NCBI GenBank assembly: GCA_041879415.1
Contig: CP090852.1
Location: 310,001 to 374,000, forward strand
Reading direction: 5' to 3'
Source: Vibrio chagasii
GTDB taxonomy: Bacteria; Pseudomonadota; Gammaproteobacteria; Enterobacterales; Vibrionaceae
DNA length: 64,000 nt
A model generated the notes under the pieces. It did no database searches. It saw only the letters and a list, made by a program, of their open reading frames with translations, and had not been told where the DNA came from. The position numbers were made by a program, and so were the translations under genes. Positions within the stretch are counted from its first letter, which is position 1; the number at the start of each line of letters is the position of its first letter. Shown here piece after piece: positions 27,309 to 35,128 of the stretch.

Positions 27309-29981
27309 CGAAAGCACCATATCTGCTGTGCCGTCTTCAAAACAGATATCTAGCTTGAAACCAAGTTTTTGAGCTAATGTCAGCATTCCTCTATTAGTTG
27401 GCATCGTCATTCCCGACATCTGTTTAGTCTGCTTGGCACGGCAGTAATCAATAACCTTGGTCATCAGAATTCGGCCTAAACCTACGCCTTTAAGATCAGA
27501 GCGAATCAATATCGCGAATTCGGCGTCCGTATTCTCTGGGTTAATAAGAGCCCGAGACACGCCAATGATTGCTGGTACGCCTTGCTCTTCACGCACCACA
27601 ACAAAAGCAATCTCTCTATCGAAATCAATCTGAGTAAAATTAGCTAACGCTTCATGATTGAATTCACCCACATCACTAAAGAAGCGCTTGTAGAGATCCT
27701 CTTTCGAGACTCGGTTAATGAAGTCAGCATGGAGTGGTTCGTCTTCAGGAAGAATAGGGCGTAGCAACACTTCTGTGCCATCTTTTAACTGGATACGTTC
27801 TTCAAGCTCTACAGGGTAAGGACGAATCGCTAGTCTTTCTTGCGGATCCCCCTCGTATGCTTTCAATATGATATCGGCATCCAATATCGTGAACTTATCG
27901 CCATTCGCAAGTACTGGATGTATATCCAAGTCATGTATTTCAGGGCAGTCAACCACCATTTGAGAAATACGAACCAGCAACTCCGACAAGCCTTCTATGT
28001 CGATAGGGTTAGGCAGCTTTTGTAGGCGAATCTTGCCGCTCTTTATCGCTCGAATGATCAAGTAACGAGCCAGTGTCATATTAAGTGGAGGGAAAGCAGC
28101 GGCCGCGTCAATCGACTCATCCCATTCGGAACCGCCTTGACCTAGTAGAATAATAGGACCGAATGTTTCATCGGTTGTGACTTTCACGCGAAGCTCTTGT
28201 CCACCAGCCAGTTTCGCCATACCTTGAACCAGCAAGCCATGAATATGCGCAGTAGGGAACGATAACTGAGAGCGATCCAAAATCGCTTGTGCCGCATTTG
28301 CGACCTCATTACTGTTTCTTAAATTAAGCATTACGCCTTGAACGTCAGACTTGTGCGCAATGTCTGGTGAACGGAGTTTGACTGCGACAGGGTATCCAAT
28401 GGTTTCTGCAATATGCACCGCTTCACTTGGGTCAGAAGCGATCCAAGTAGGTAACACATCCAAGTTGAAGTGTTTGAAAAACTGACTGTTTTGATGGGTA
28501 TCAAGGCTAACTGTATCTTTATCCAGCAGTTGGCGTTCTATCCAATTTCTGGCATCCGCTAAGTCTTCAATATGGACTTTCTCAGCCGTAGTTGGCGTCT
28601 CCATAAGCTGACGTTGGTTGCGTCGGTATTCAACCAGGTGCATGAATGCAACTACTGAGCTTTCCGGCGTTCGATAGGTTGGAATACCAGCCTCTGTGAA
28701 CAACTTTCTAGCAGGCCTTGCCGTCAGTTCACCGGACCAATTGGTAAGAATATTGAATCGCTTGTGGCGAGGATGCTTTTTAATCGCGTCGATAATGCGC
28801 TCTGCGGTTTGAGCAGAATGTGCGATGGCAGAGGGGCTATGCATGATGAGAATAGCATCCGCTTCGTCGCCATCGAGTAGTGTGTTGATAGTATCGATAT
28901 AACGCTGATCACCCGCATCACCAACAATATCGATAGGATTGCTATGCGACCAACTTGAAGGTAACACCTTATTGAGTTTTTCGAGCGTCTCTTCTGATAA
29001 CTCAGCGAGTTTACCACCACGTTCGAATAACGTATCAACAGCCATAATCGCAGGGCCACCACCATTCGTGACGATTGCGAGTCGCTCTCCCCGTAATGGG
29101 ACCGAGTGCGTTAGGGTTTCTACGGCAGCAAACAGTTCGTGCAGGTTCTTAACTCGCAGCATGCCACTACGACGAATGGCCGAGTCGTAAATAATATCGA
29201 GTGTATCCGCCCCACCAGTATGTGCCATTGCAGCAGCTCGGCCTTTGGCGGTTCGGCCACCTTTTAATACTAGTATTCTCCTGTTGCGTGAAGCTGCACG
29301 GGCAGCCGAAATGAAGCGTCTGGCGTCTTTAATGCTGTCTACATAAAGCAATATCGCTTCGGTGTGAGAGTCGGTACTCAGGTAATCCAACAGCTCAGAG
29401 AACTCGATATCCGTGCCGTTACCGATTGAGATAAATGCAGAGAAACCAATCTCTTTATCATTCGCCCAATCAAGTATCGTGGTGCACACCGCTGCAGATT
29501 GAGAAACAAACGCAATCTTGCCGGGCAGTGCGGTAACAGGAGAGAAGGATGCATTTAAATTAAGCCAAGGGATGATCACTCCTAAGCTGTTTGAACCAAG
29601 CATTCTTATATTGTGTTTTTTCGCAATCGCTAGGCATCGTGAGTCGTACGTTTCTCCGTTATCACTCGGTTGTTGCATGTCTGAAGATAGAACAATGACA
29701 GACGCAATGCCTTTCTCCGCTAACTCCTCAAAGATAGCTATATTGCGAGTCGCGTTGGTACAAAGAATCGCAAGGTCAGGAACGATTGGTAACGACAAAA
29801 TGTTTTTGTAGGAAAGTACACCCGCCACAGAATCGTATTTAGGCGTAACCGGCATTACCGCGCCTTTAAAATCCCCGTGCAACAGATTATTCATAACGAT
29901 GTATCCCGCTCGGTTTTCGCGCTGAGAAGCACCAACAACAGCAATCGAACGGGGTTTCAGTAGGGGATCAAGATGATTCAT
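27297..29981 (-). CDS. patZ: Bifunctional NDP-forming acyl-CoA synthetase-like / GNAT protein acetyltransferase
   Basis: 894 residues from the ATG at 29981 (AGGA at 7 bases; an ATG at 29987 is too close to it). Order: CoA-binding domain (about 8-130, SIAVVGASQRENRAGYIVMNNL), succinyl-CoA-ligase-like domains (150-460), ATP-grasp domain (about 485-700) and a C-terminal GNAT domain (about 725-890, with FAILIRSDLKGVGLGRILM as the acetyl-CoA loop). This is the YfiQ/PatZ/Pat architecture; such enzymes acetylate lysines, for example in acetyl-CoA synthetase. The synthetase part is often inactive in these proteins. Confidence 0.88.
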   Translation of the reverse strand: MNHLDPLLKPRSIAVVGASQRENRAGYIVMNNLLHGDFKGAVMPVTPKYDSVAGVLSYKNILSLPIVPDLAILCTNATRNIAIFEELAEKGIASVIVLSSDMQQPSDNGETYDSRCLAIAKKHNIRMLGSNSLGVIIPWLNLNASFSPVTALPGKIAFVSQSAAVCTTILDWANDKEIGFSAFISIGNGTDIEFSELLDYLSTDSHTEAILLYVDSIKDARRFISAARAASRNRRILVLKGGRTAKGRAAAMAHTGGADTLDIIYDSAIRRSGMLRVKNLHELFAAVETLTHSVPLRGERLAIVTNGGGPAIMAVDTLFERGGKLAELSEETLEKLNKVLPSSWSHSNPIDIVGDAGDQRYIDTINTLLDGDEADAILIMHSPSAIAHSAQTAERIIDAIKKHPRHKRFNILTNWSGELTARPARKLFTEAGIPTYRTPESSVVAFMHLVEYRRNQRQLMETPTTAEKVHIEDLADARNWIERQLLDKDTVSLDTHQNSQFFKHFNLDVLPTWIASDPSEAVHIAETIGYPVAVKLRSPDIAHKSDVQGVMLNLRNSNEVANAAQAILDRSQLSFPTAHIHGLLVQGMAKLAGGQELRVKVTTDETFGPIILLGQGGSEWDESIDAAAAFPPLNMTLARYLIIRAIKSGKIRLQKLPNPIDIEGLSELLVRISQMVVDCPEIHDLDIHPVLANGDKFTILDADIILKAYEGDPQERLAIRPYPVELEERIQLKDGTEVLLRPILPEDEPLHADFINRVSKEDLYKRFFSDVGEFNHEALANFTQIDFDREIAFVVVREEQGVPAIIGVSRALINPENTDAEFAILIRSDLKGVGLGRILMTKVIDYCRAKQTKQMSGMTMPTNRGMLTLAQKLGFKLDICFEDGTADMVLSLLE

Positions 29982-30197
29982 AGACATATCCTAGCAATGC
30001 ACGTAAGTTCATCGTAACTTACTTTTCGATGACAGGTTGATGGCAAATTCACCGAATTAAGATGAATAAGCAAACACTGCATTAAGTTTGTGAAATAGGT
30101 CACCCACTAATGGTGTATAATCTCAAAGTTAACTTGATTCTAAACCGACGTATCGGCATGATTTATAGTAATTATTATTAAGGATATAGAGCTTTCC

Positions 30198-30761
30198 ATG
30201 AAAAAAATTGCAATTGCGACTTTGCCACTGCTCTTGGCTGCATGTGTATCTGAAAACTACATCACGGATGTGACTTCAGATAGTTATCAAGAAGAGTACA
30301 AAACTGCCAAAGTTGAAGCTCCAGTTGTGTCTCAATCACAGCAATCAGGCGTTGTTGAAGAGAATGTTGTTAACGTTATCAGAACAGAACCTGTTGAGCA
30401 GAAAGTCACTAAAACAACTCAGGCTAAACCAGTTGCAGCAGTGAAAGGTCCAACTAAGAAACAACAAGACATGAACCAGCGTTTTGGTTACACAGTTCAA
30501 GTTGTTGCGGTTGGCAGCCAAAGTAAAGTCGACTCTTTTGTGAAAATGCTACCAACGACTTCTCAACCAGTTTGGGAAAACTACAAGATGGTTAATGGCA
30601 CTAAGTGGTTCACAGTACTTTACGGTGACTACGCAACACGTTTAGAAGCGAAAAAGGCTATCTCAACACTACCGAGTTCACTTAAGAACTTGAAGCCATT
30701 CGTGAAGAGTATTGATGACATCAAGAACTCTGAATACCCAACGCTTAACAAGTTAAACTAA
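30198..30761 (+). CDS. Lipoprotein with SPOR domain
   Basis: 187 residues. Signal peptide with lipobox LLLAAC, so Cys16 would be lipidated. A low-complexity linker with Val, Glu, Gln, Thr (about 25-90) leads to a SPOR domain (about 97-175): FGYTVQVVAVGSQSKVDSFV, then WFTVLYGDYATRLEAKKAISTLP. SPOR domains bind denuded septal peptidoglycan; anchored to the outer membrane this protein may act at the division site. Strong ribosome region AAGGATATAGAG. Monocistronic with its own terminator, 179 bases before ddl. Confidence 0.85.
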   Translation: MKKIAIATLPLLLAACVSENYITDVTSDSYQEEYKTAKVEAPVVSQSQQSGVVEENVVNVIRTEPVEQKVTKTTQAKPVAAVKGPTKKQQDMNQRFGYTVQVVAVGSQSKVDSFVKMLPTTSQPVWENYKMVNGTKWFTVLYGDYATRLEAKKAISTLPSSLKNLKPFVKSIDDIKNSEYPTLNKLN

Positions 30762-30773
30762 GTTTTAAATCGT

Positions 30774-30800
30774 AAAGAAGGAGCAAATGCTCCTTCTTTT
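30774..30800 (+). terminator. Terminator after the SPOR lipoprotein gene
   Basis: Perfect stem AAAGAAGGAGCA/TGCTCCTTCTTT around AA followed by T residues, 13 bases after the stop. Confidence 0.9.
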
Positions 30801-30940
30801 GTTTTAAGACGAACCGTTTTGTCTAATAGTTAATCGCTCGATCTTTCGGACGCAATTTTAACAATCAAAACACTGTACCTATTTCGACTTTGGTTTATCA
30901 TTGAAGTCAGTATTCCTAGTTTCAAGGACCGAATTTACCC

Positions 30941-31936
30941 ATGAACACCACAAACATTCTTCTACTATGCGGCGGTGGATCTTCAGAGCACGAAGTGTCT
31001 TTAGTTTCAGCCAATTACCTTTTTGATCAGCTTAAGAGCGTTGAAGATTTTAACGTAGTGAGAGTTGAGATTAAGAGCGAAGGCTGGTGTCTAGATTCGG
31101 GCGAATTAGTATATCTTGATATCAATAATCAAACGCTACGTGGTGATGATCTAGAGTCAAAAGTTGATTTCATCGTACCTTGTATCCATGGTTTCCCTGG
31201 CGAAACCGGTGATATCCAATCACTGTTTGAAATGGCAAAAATCCCGTACCTAGGCTGTGGTTCTGAAGCTAGCAATAACAGCTTCAACAAGATCACCTCT
31301 AAGCTTTGGTATGACGCATTGGGTATTCCAAACACGCCATACTTATTCCTATCTGACAATACAGACGAAGCTCATTCACAAGCAACTCAAGCTTTTGAAA
31401 AGTGGGGCAAGGTATTCGTGAAAGCGGCGCGCCAAGGTTCTTCTGTTGGCTGTTATCAAGTTAACCAAATTGAATACCTGAGTGAAGCTATCAACAAAGC
31501 ATTTACGTATTCAGATCAAGTGCTTGTTGAAAAGTCAGTGGTACCAAGAGAGTTGGAAGTTGCGGCTTATGAAATCGACGGGGAGCTGTATATCAGCAAG
31601 CCAGGCGAGGTAATTGCACCGAATGGCGCATTCTACTCTTACGAAGAAAAATACAGCGCAGATAGCCACTCGATCACAGAAGTTGAAGCAAGTAATCTTA
31701 CTGATGAACAACGTCAACTGATTGCGGACAGCGCTCGCAAAGTGTTTACACAAATGAAGCTTCGTCACTTGTCTCGCATCGACTTCTTCTTAACGCTAGA
31801 TAATGAGATCTACCTAAACGAAGTTAATACCTTCCCAGGCATGACACCAATTTCGATGTTCCCAAAAATGGTTGAACACGACGGACATAAGTTCGCTCAG
31901 TTCCTAGAAAACTGCGTAAGAACCAGTCTTTCTTAA
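30941..31936 (+). CDS. ddl: D-alanine--D-alanine ligase
   Basis: 331 residues, ATP-grasp fold. N-terminal signature LLCGGGSSEHEVSLVSA (about 7-23), PCIHGFPGETGDIQSLFE, the ATP-grasp Lys in FVKAARQGSSVGCYQV (about 160), SRIDFFLTLDNEIYLNEVNTFPGMTPISMFPKM near the end, where E and N bind magnesium. It joins two D-alanines in the cytosol to make the dipeptide that ends the peptidoglycan stem. Here it is outside any mur cluster, so it is probably the stand-alone DdlA-type copy. A terminator follows. Confidence 0.94.
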   Translation: MNTTNILLLCGGGSSEHEVSLVSANYLFDQLKSVEDFNVVRVEIKSEGWCLDSGELVYLDINNQTLRGDDLESKVDFIVPCIHGFPGETGDIQSLFEMAKIPYLGCGSEASNNSFNKITSKLWYDALGIPNTPYLFLSDNTDEAHSQATQAFEKWGKVFVKAARQGSSVGCYQVNQIEYLSEAINKAFTYSDQVLVEKSVVPRELEVAAYEIDGELYISKPGEVIAPNGAFYSYEEKYSADSHSITEVEASNLTDEQRQLIADSARKVFTQMKLRHLSRIDFFLTLDNEIYLNEVNTFPGMTPISMFPKMVEHDGHKFAQFLENCVRTSLS

Positions 31937-31974
31937 GCGTATTTTCTGAGAATTCGTATAATCAATTCACAATA

Positions 31975-32008
31975 AAAAGCGGCTTGGATAACTTCCAAGC
32001 CGCTTTTT
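31975..32008. terminator. Terminator after ddl
   Basis: Perfect stem AAAAGCGGCTTGGA/TCCAAGCCGCTTTT around 5 bases, with A and T runs on both sides, so it can also end the recombinase transcript from the other strand. Confidence 0.9.
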
Positions 32009-32047
32009 TACTTCTGTCTTTTTTGTCTCTTGACTAGTCGCAATGGC

Positions 32048-33016
32048 TTATTGCCATGGTGTTAGTGCCTTATACTTCATTTTTTCACTTTCAGCCGTAT
32101 TCGAGTAACCAACATACTGTGCAGGCATTGCAGGGCTAAGCCAACGTCCAAAGTCCTGAATCTCTCTTATCTTGAGCCCTTGTTTAGAAAGCTCTTGCGC
32201 CGCGCCAACTCGTATCGAGTTTCCTGAAAAGTGATGATTTTCTGCCAAATCAAGTAAGTCACTAGCACGCCTTAGTATTCTATAGATTGACGAATCATCT
32301 AGTGGTTGGAGGCTAATGTTTTCATGCTTATCAATTGCCCGAAACAGAGATAATCCATCTTCCAGCCCTGTAAAACTGAGCCAACGTTCAAGTGACGAAC
32401 TTGCAACTGGCGAGAGCTTGTAAAGCGAGTCCTTGATTGCGATTTGATAAACACCATCGACACTCTCAACATCGCTCGATGATAATGACTTAAGTTCTGA
32501 GCGCTTTAAAACACACTCAAACATCACGTTATAGATCGCTATGTCACGGATCTCTTTTAGCGTTGCCTTCTCATGTGCAAGCAAGGTATTTAATTCGCTA
32601 AGGTGTGAAGATGTCATCGCGTTTGTTTGTTTAGCGTCACCAGTCATTTGAGCTTGTAAGTGGAGCAGGGTGAAGCGAACTTGCCTATGCTTAATAGGGT
32701 TGGGGAAGTTAAGCACGGTATGCAACATGCTTAGCGTTGCAGTGTAACGTTTTAATGAAGCAAATTTTCTATTACTAGACTCAGTTTCTAAAAAACGACG
32801 AACTGCAGTAATTGACGCAGGGAGTGTATTGATGCGGAGCTTAGTGCAGAAAGCATGGTAGCGGTTCCAATCACTGTAGATACCCAACAGTGAATTACGA
32901 GAATATTGGTAGCCTGTTAACTCGTCGATAACATCAACCGAAGATTCTCTGTTTAATTTTTCAACAAACGAATTAATTATCGCAGAGTCGGTTAAAATAG
33001 GGACATTTTTTCTCAA
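32048..33016 (-). CDS. Solitary tyrosine recombinase with substituted catalytic residues
   Basis: 322 residues. An N-terminal SAM-like domain (about 8-105) is followed by a C-terminal catalytic domain. Aligning to the usual R-H-R-H/W-Y pattern, the first Arg position reads Lys171 (ECVLKRSEL; family LRRSEL), the HxxR motif reads Asn266 to Arg269 (SGNSIRVGAAQEL; family SGHSLRVGAAQ), the H/W is Trp292 (GRWLSPAMP) and the nucleophile is Tyr301 (PAQYVGY). So two residues differ while Arg269, Trp and Tyr remain. Start is TTG, with GAGG upstream. No cargo or attachment site is apparent nearby. Confidence 0.82.
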   Translation of the reverse strand: MRKNVPILTDSAIINSFVEKLNRESSVDVIDELTGYQYSRNSLLGIYSDWNRYHAFCTKLRINTLPASITAVRRFLETESSNRKFASLKRYTATLSMLHTVLNFPNPIKHRQVRFTLLHLQAQMTGDAKQTNAMTSSHLSELNTLLAHEKATLKEIRDIAIYNVMFECVLKRSELKSLSSSDVESVDGVYQIAIKDSLYKLSPVASSSLERWLSFTGLEDGLSLFRAIDKHENISLQPLDDSSIYRILRRASDLLDLAENHHFSGNSIRVGAAQELSKQGLKIREIQDFGRWLSPAMPAQYVGYSNTAESEKMKYKALTPWQ

Positions 33017-33116
33017 ATTACCGTACCTCGACAGGTGTTTTTGCCATATTATGCTTGCTATCGTTATTAGTATACTTATGATTAATGCAGTGAAAACAAA
33101 AAGATGATCAATAGAT

Positions 33117-33485
33117 ATGGCTAATTCAATTTACCGTGGGATCCATCTGCAATCGACTGATTCCACAAACACAATTTGGCGTACTAAATTAAAAAACCAC
33201 GTTATTCAAGGTAACTTAGCAGCCGTAAAAAAGAGTATCGATTGGTGGATTGATACTGCATCTATTATTGACCCAAAAGAGTTCACAGCATTAAGTAAGT
33301 CTAGAGGGACTGGTGGCCAAACTGAAAATTTCAATGGTTACCAAATCAAAAATGACACTGGTGAGCCCAACGCATGGTATTGCATGTTTAACGGACGTCT
33401 TATTAAAGGCGGGAAAACGGCAATACAACGTCATATCGAAGCTTACTTAATCGCTAAACAAAAAGCCGAGCAACAAAAGAAGTAA
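33117..33485 (+). CDS. DUF3319-like small conserved protein
   Basis: 122 residues, basic, no signal or membrane segment. Central WRTKLKNHVIQGNLAAVKKSIDWWIDT and a C-terminal NAWYCMFNGRLIKGGKTAIQRHIEAYL with a charged tail (KQKAEQQKK). It resembles, from memory, the DUF3319 proteins of Vibrio; function unknown. It lies divergent from the recombinase and three bases before the SUI1-like gene, so the two are probably co-transcribed and may act together around translation. I give this family name with moderate trust. Confidence 0.65.
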   Translation: MANSIYRGIHLQSTDSTNTIWRTKLKNHVIQGNLAAVKKSIDWWIDTASIIDPKEFTALSKSRGTGGQTENFNGYQIKNDTGEPNAWYCMFNGRLIKGGKTAIQRHIEAYLIAKQKAEQQKK

Positions 33486-33488
33486 ATT

Positions 33489-33800
33489 ATGAGCCTAGTA
33501 TATTCAACAGAAACAGGTCGTATCAAACCTGAAGAAGAGAAAGTCCAACGTCCAAAAGGCGATGGTATCGTTCGAATCCAAAAAGAAACCAAAGGCCGTA
33601 AAGGTAAAGGCGTTTCTGTAGTAACTGGCTTAGATCTAGATGACGCGCCATTAAAATTAATGGCAGCAGAGCTTAAGAAAGTTTGTGGCTGTGGTGGCTC
33701 AGTAAAAGATGGCAACATCGAAATTCAAGGCGACGCGCGCGATAAGATCAAAGCGCACCTCGAAAAGAAAGGCTACAAAGTTAAGTTTGCTGGCGGTTAA
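33489..33800 (+). CDS. yciH: SUI1/eIF1-like translation factor (YciH family)
   Basis: 103 residues. The SUI1 core is clear in the C-terminal two thirds: GDGIVRIQKETKGRKGKGVSVVTGLDLDD, AAELKKVCGCGGSVKDGNIEIQGD and IKAHLEKKGYKVKFAGG. Bacterial YciH proteins share the eIF1 fold and have been linked to start-codon selection in vitro; the cellular role is still unclear. It forms a two-gene unit with the preceding DUF3319-like gene. A stem at 33921 downstream has a poor T-run on this strand, so its own terminator is uncertain. Confidence 0.9.
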   Translation: MSLVYSTETGRIKPEEEKVQRPKGDGIVRIQKETKGRKGKGVSVVTGLDLDDAPLKLMAAELKKVCGCGGSVKDGNIEIQGDARDKIKAHLEKKGYKVKFAGG

Positions 33801-33920
33801 TCTCTAACTAATACCAGGGGTAAAATCGAAGATTATTATCACTGGATATTAGGTATTTTATGGTAAATAACCAACATGGTTAAATACACAGTATAATTTA
33901 AAGAATACCGACACAATAAA

Positions 33921-33952
33921 AAGGCAGGGCATCAAACATAGAGTCCTGCCTT
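33921..33952 (-). terminator. Terminator-like stem oriented toward the reverse strand
   Basis: AAGGCAGG/CCTGCCTT around a 16-base loop. On the reverse strand it is followed by TTTTTA, on the forward strand only by TTATAAA, so it better ends a leftward transcript coming from 34.0-34.9 kb than the yciH transcript. Confidence 0.55.
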
Positions 33953-34865
33953 ATAAACAGCAAGTTCAATTTAACATAACGTACATAATACGCAGTGATC
34001 TACGTTGAAATCTGAGAGCTTTGCGAGCCTTATCCCTGACAGATTTCACGTACGCGCTGATTAAATTTATTCGTGTAATCACTTTGGTTGTTTGGCTACA
34101 CGTTAAATCGAAATAACTCGTACCACCTTAATTACATCAGCTAAACACTCTTACTGGCTCTTCACCGAGCACCTTTTATAATTCGCCTTTATTTCGTTAC
34201 GGTTACCTGCCAGACAATTACGTTGCTTTGTTCACGAAAAATAACTTCTCAACTGATACTAACCACTGAATATTTAAAACGCTCAATTCCTTACAACTTA
34301 CAAGCGATCGCTACCAGTTCTGTTGTAGATTTTGTCAGTAATCCTGCTGTTCTGTTTTCAGATTTCACACACGCGACCACGTCAACTAACTACACAAACA
34401 AAATCTAGATGCTTGGATTTATGCGTTTCGAGTCTGTGCCTACCGAGATTGTTTTTTCTAGCTTTGACTGTTTAGACTCCGAATGCACTGTAATGCCCAC
34501 ATTTGATCTCGCTCTGTAGCAACCTGCACTTGGTACTAGCTTTGCCTTAGAACCACCAAAATTTTAAGACCTTAAACCTAGCCATTACCATATCCTGTTT
34601 ATCACTAATGTAAGTTAAACTTGACCTGTGCTCAAAGCTATTAAGCTACAAAGAAATCAGACTCTAATCATGTATTACCTGAAACAGTTCAGGGGTTAGT
34701 TTGAGGTTATTTCCTCATGTTCTCGCCTTACCCACTTAAGAAACGCACCAAAAAAGTGACAGCGTAATGCTATCGAATTAAAGAACTGTTTGCTTTTGCG
34801 GCCCGCTACTTAGCGAACTCATAAAGGCCTCAGATTCGCTATAAAGACAATAAACAAACCCGCTT
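33953..34865. other. ORF-poor interval between a reverse-oriented terminator and an SOS box
   Basis: About 0.9 kb without a convincing gene. On the reverse strand several short open stretches broken by stops can be read, for example CVKSENRTAGLLTKSTTEL from about 34370 and SKAKLVPSAGCYRARSNV from about 34547. One tiny frame, MSSLSSGPQKQTVL, starts at 34822 behind a GAGG ribosome-like site and faces left from the LexA palindrome. Small hairpins occur at 34678-34693 and 34001-34052. It may be a decayed gene, a dispersed element or a non-coding RNA locus. Confidence 0.4.
34001..34052. repeat. Hairpin in the ORF-poor tract
   Basis: TGAAATCTG (34006-34014) pairs exactly with CAGATTTCA (34040-34048), extended to about 13 pairs with one bulge (TACGT and CGTA). 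The loop is 25 bases. No T-run follows on either side, so it is not a simple terminator. Confidence 0.5.
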
Positions 34866-34895
34866 AAATTAACTGTATATTTATACAGTTAATTT
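34866..34895. promoter_or_regulatory. Perfect 30-base palindrome containing a LexA (SOS) box
   Basis: The 14-base arm AAATTAACTGTATA is repeated exactly inverted around TT. Its core is CTGT-N8-ACAG with an AT-rich centre, the gammaproteobacterial LexA operator. The nearest frames are a 14-codon one on the left (34822) and the cyclase start 234 bases to the right; neither is an obvious SOS gene. Confidence 0.65.
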
Positions 34896-35128
34896 TCAAC
34901 CCCCGTAAAAACGGTACTTACTGACTAAATTACATTCAAAATCAATGCTCTGCGTTCAGTTTTTAAACTTCTATTTGGTTTAATAGCTAGCTTTCCTGTA
35001 TAAACATCAACTAAGAACTAATTTTTAGGGTATGGCGATTCTACGAATACAAATACTCTAACATCTGATTGAACCTACTCTAAAATAATGCGGCATTGGG
35101 TTCAAATTACGTGTATGGGTTAAATATC

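Noticed and set aside
33103..33115. ATGATCAATAGA resembles a 12-mer of the chromosome II initiator RctB
   Set aside because: A single copy with a mismatch; origins need clusters and rctB is not near.
34223..34408. 61-codon forward ORF in the ORF-poor tract
   Set aside because: Starts at a rare codon, lacks a ribosome site and has no coding-like pattern.
34866..34895. LexA box as promoter control of the cyclase at 35129
   Set aside because: The distance to the start is 234 bases and a cyclase is not a typical SOS gene; orientation toward the left unit fits better.
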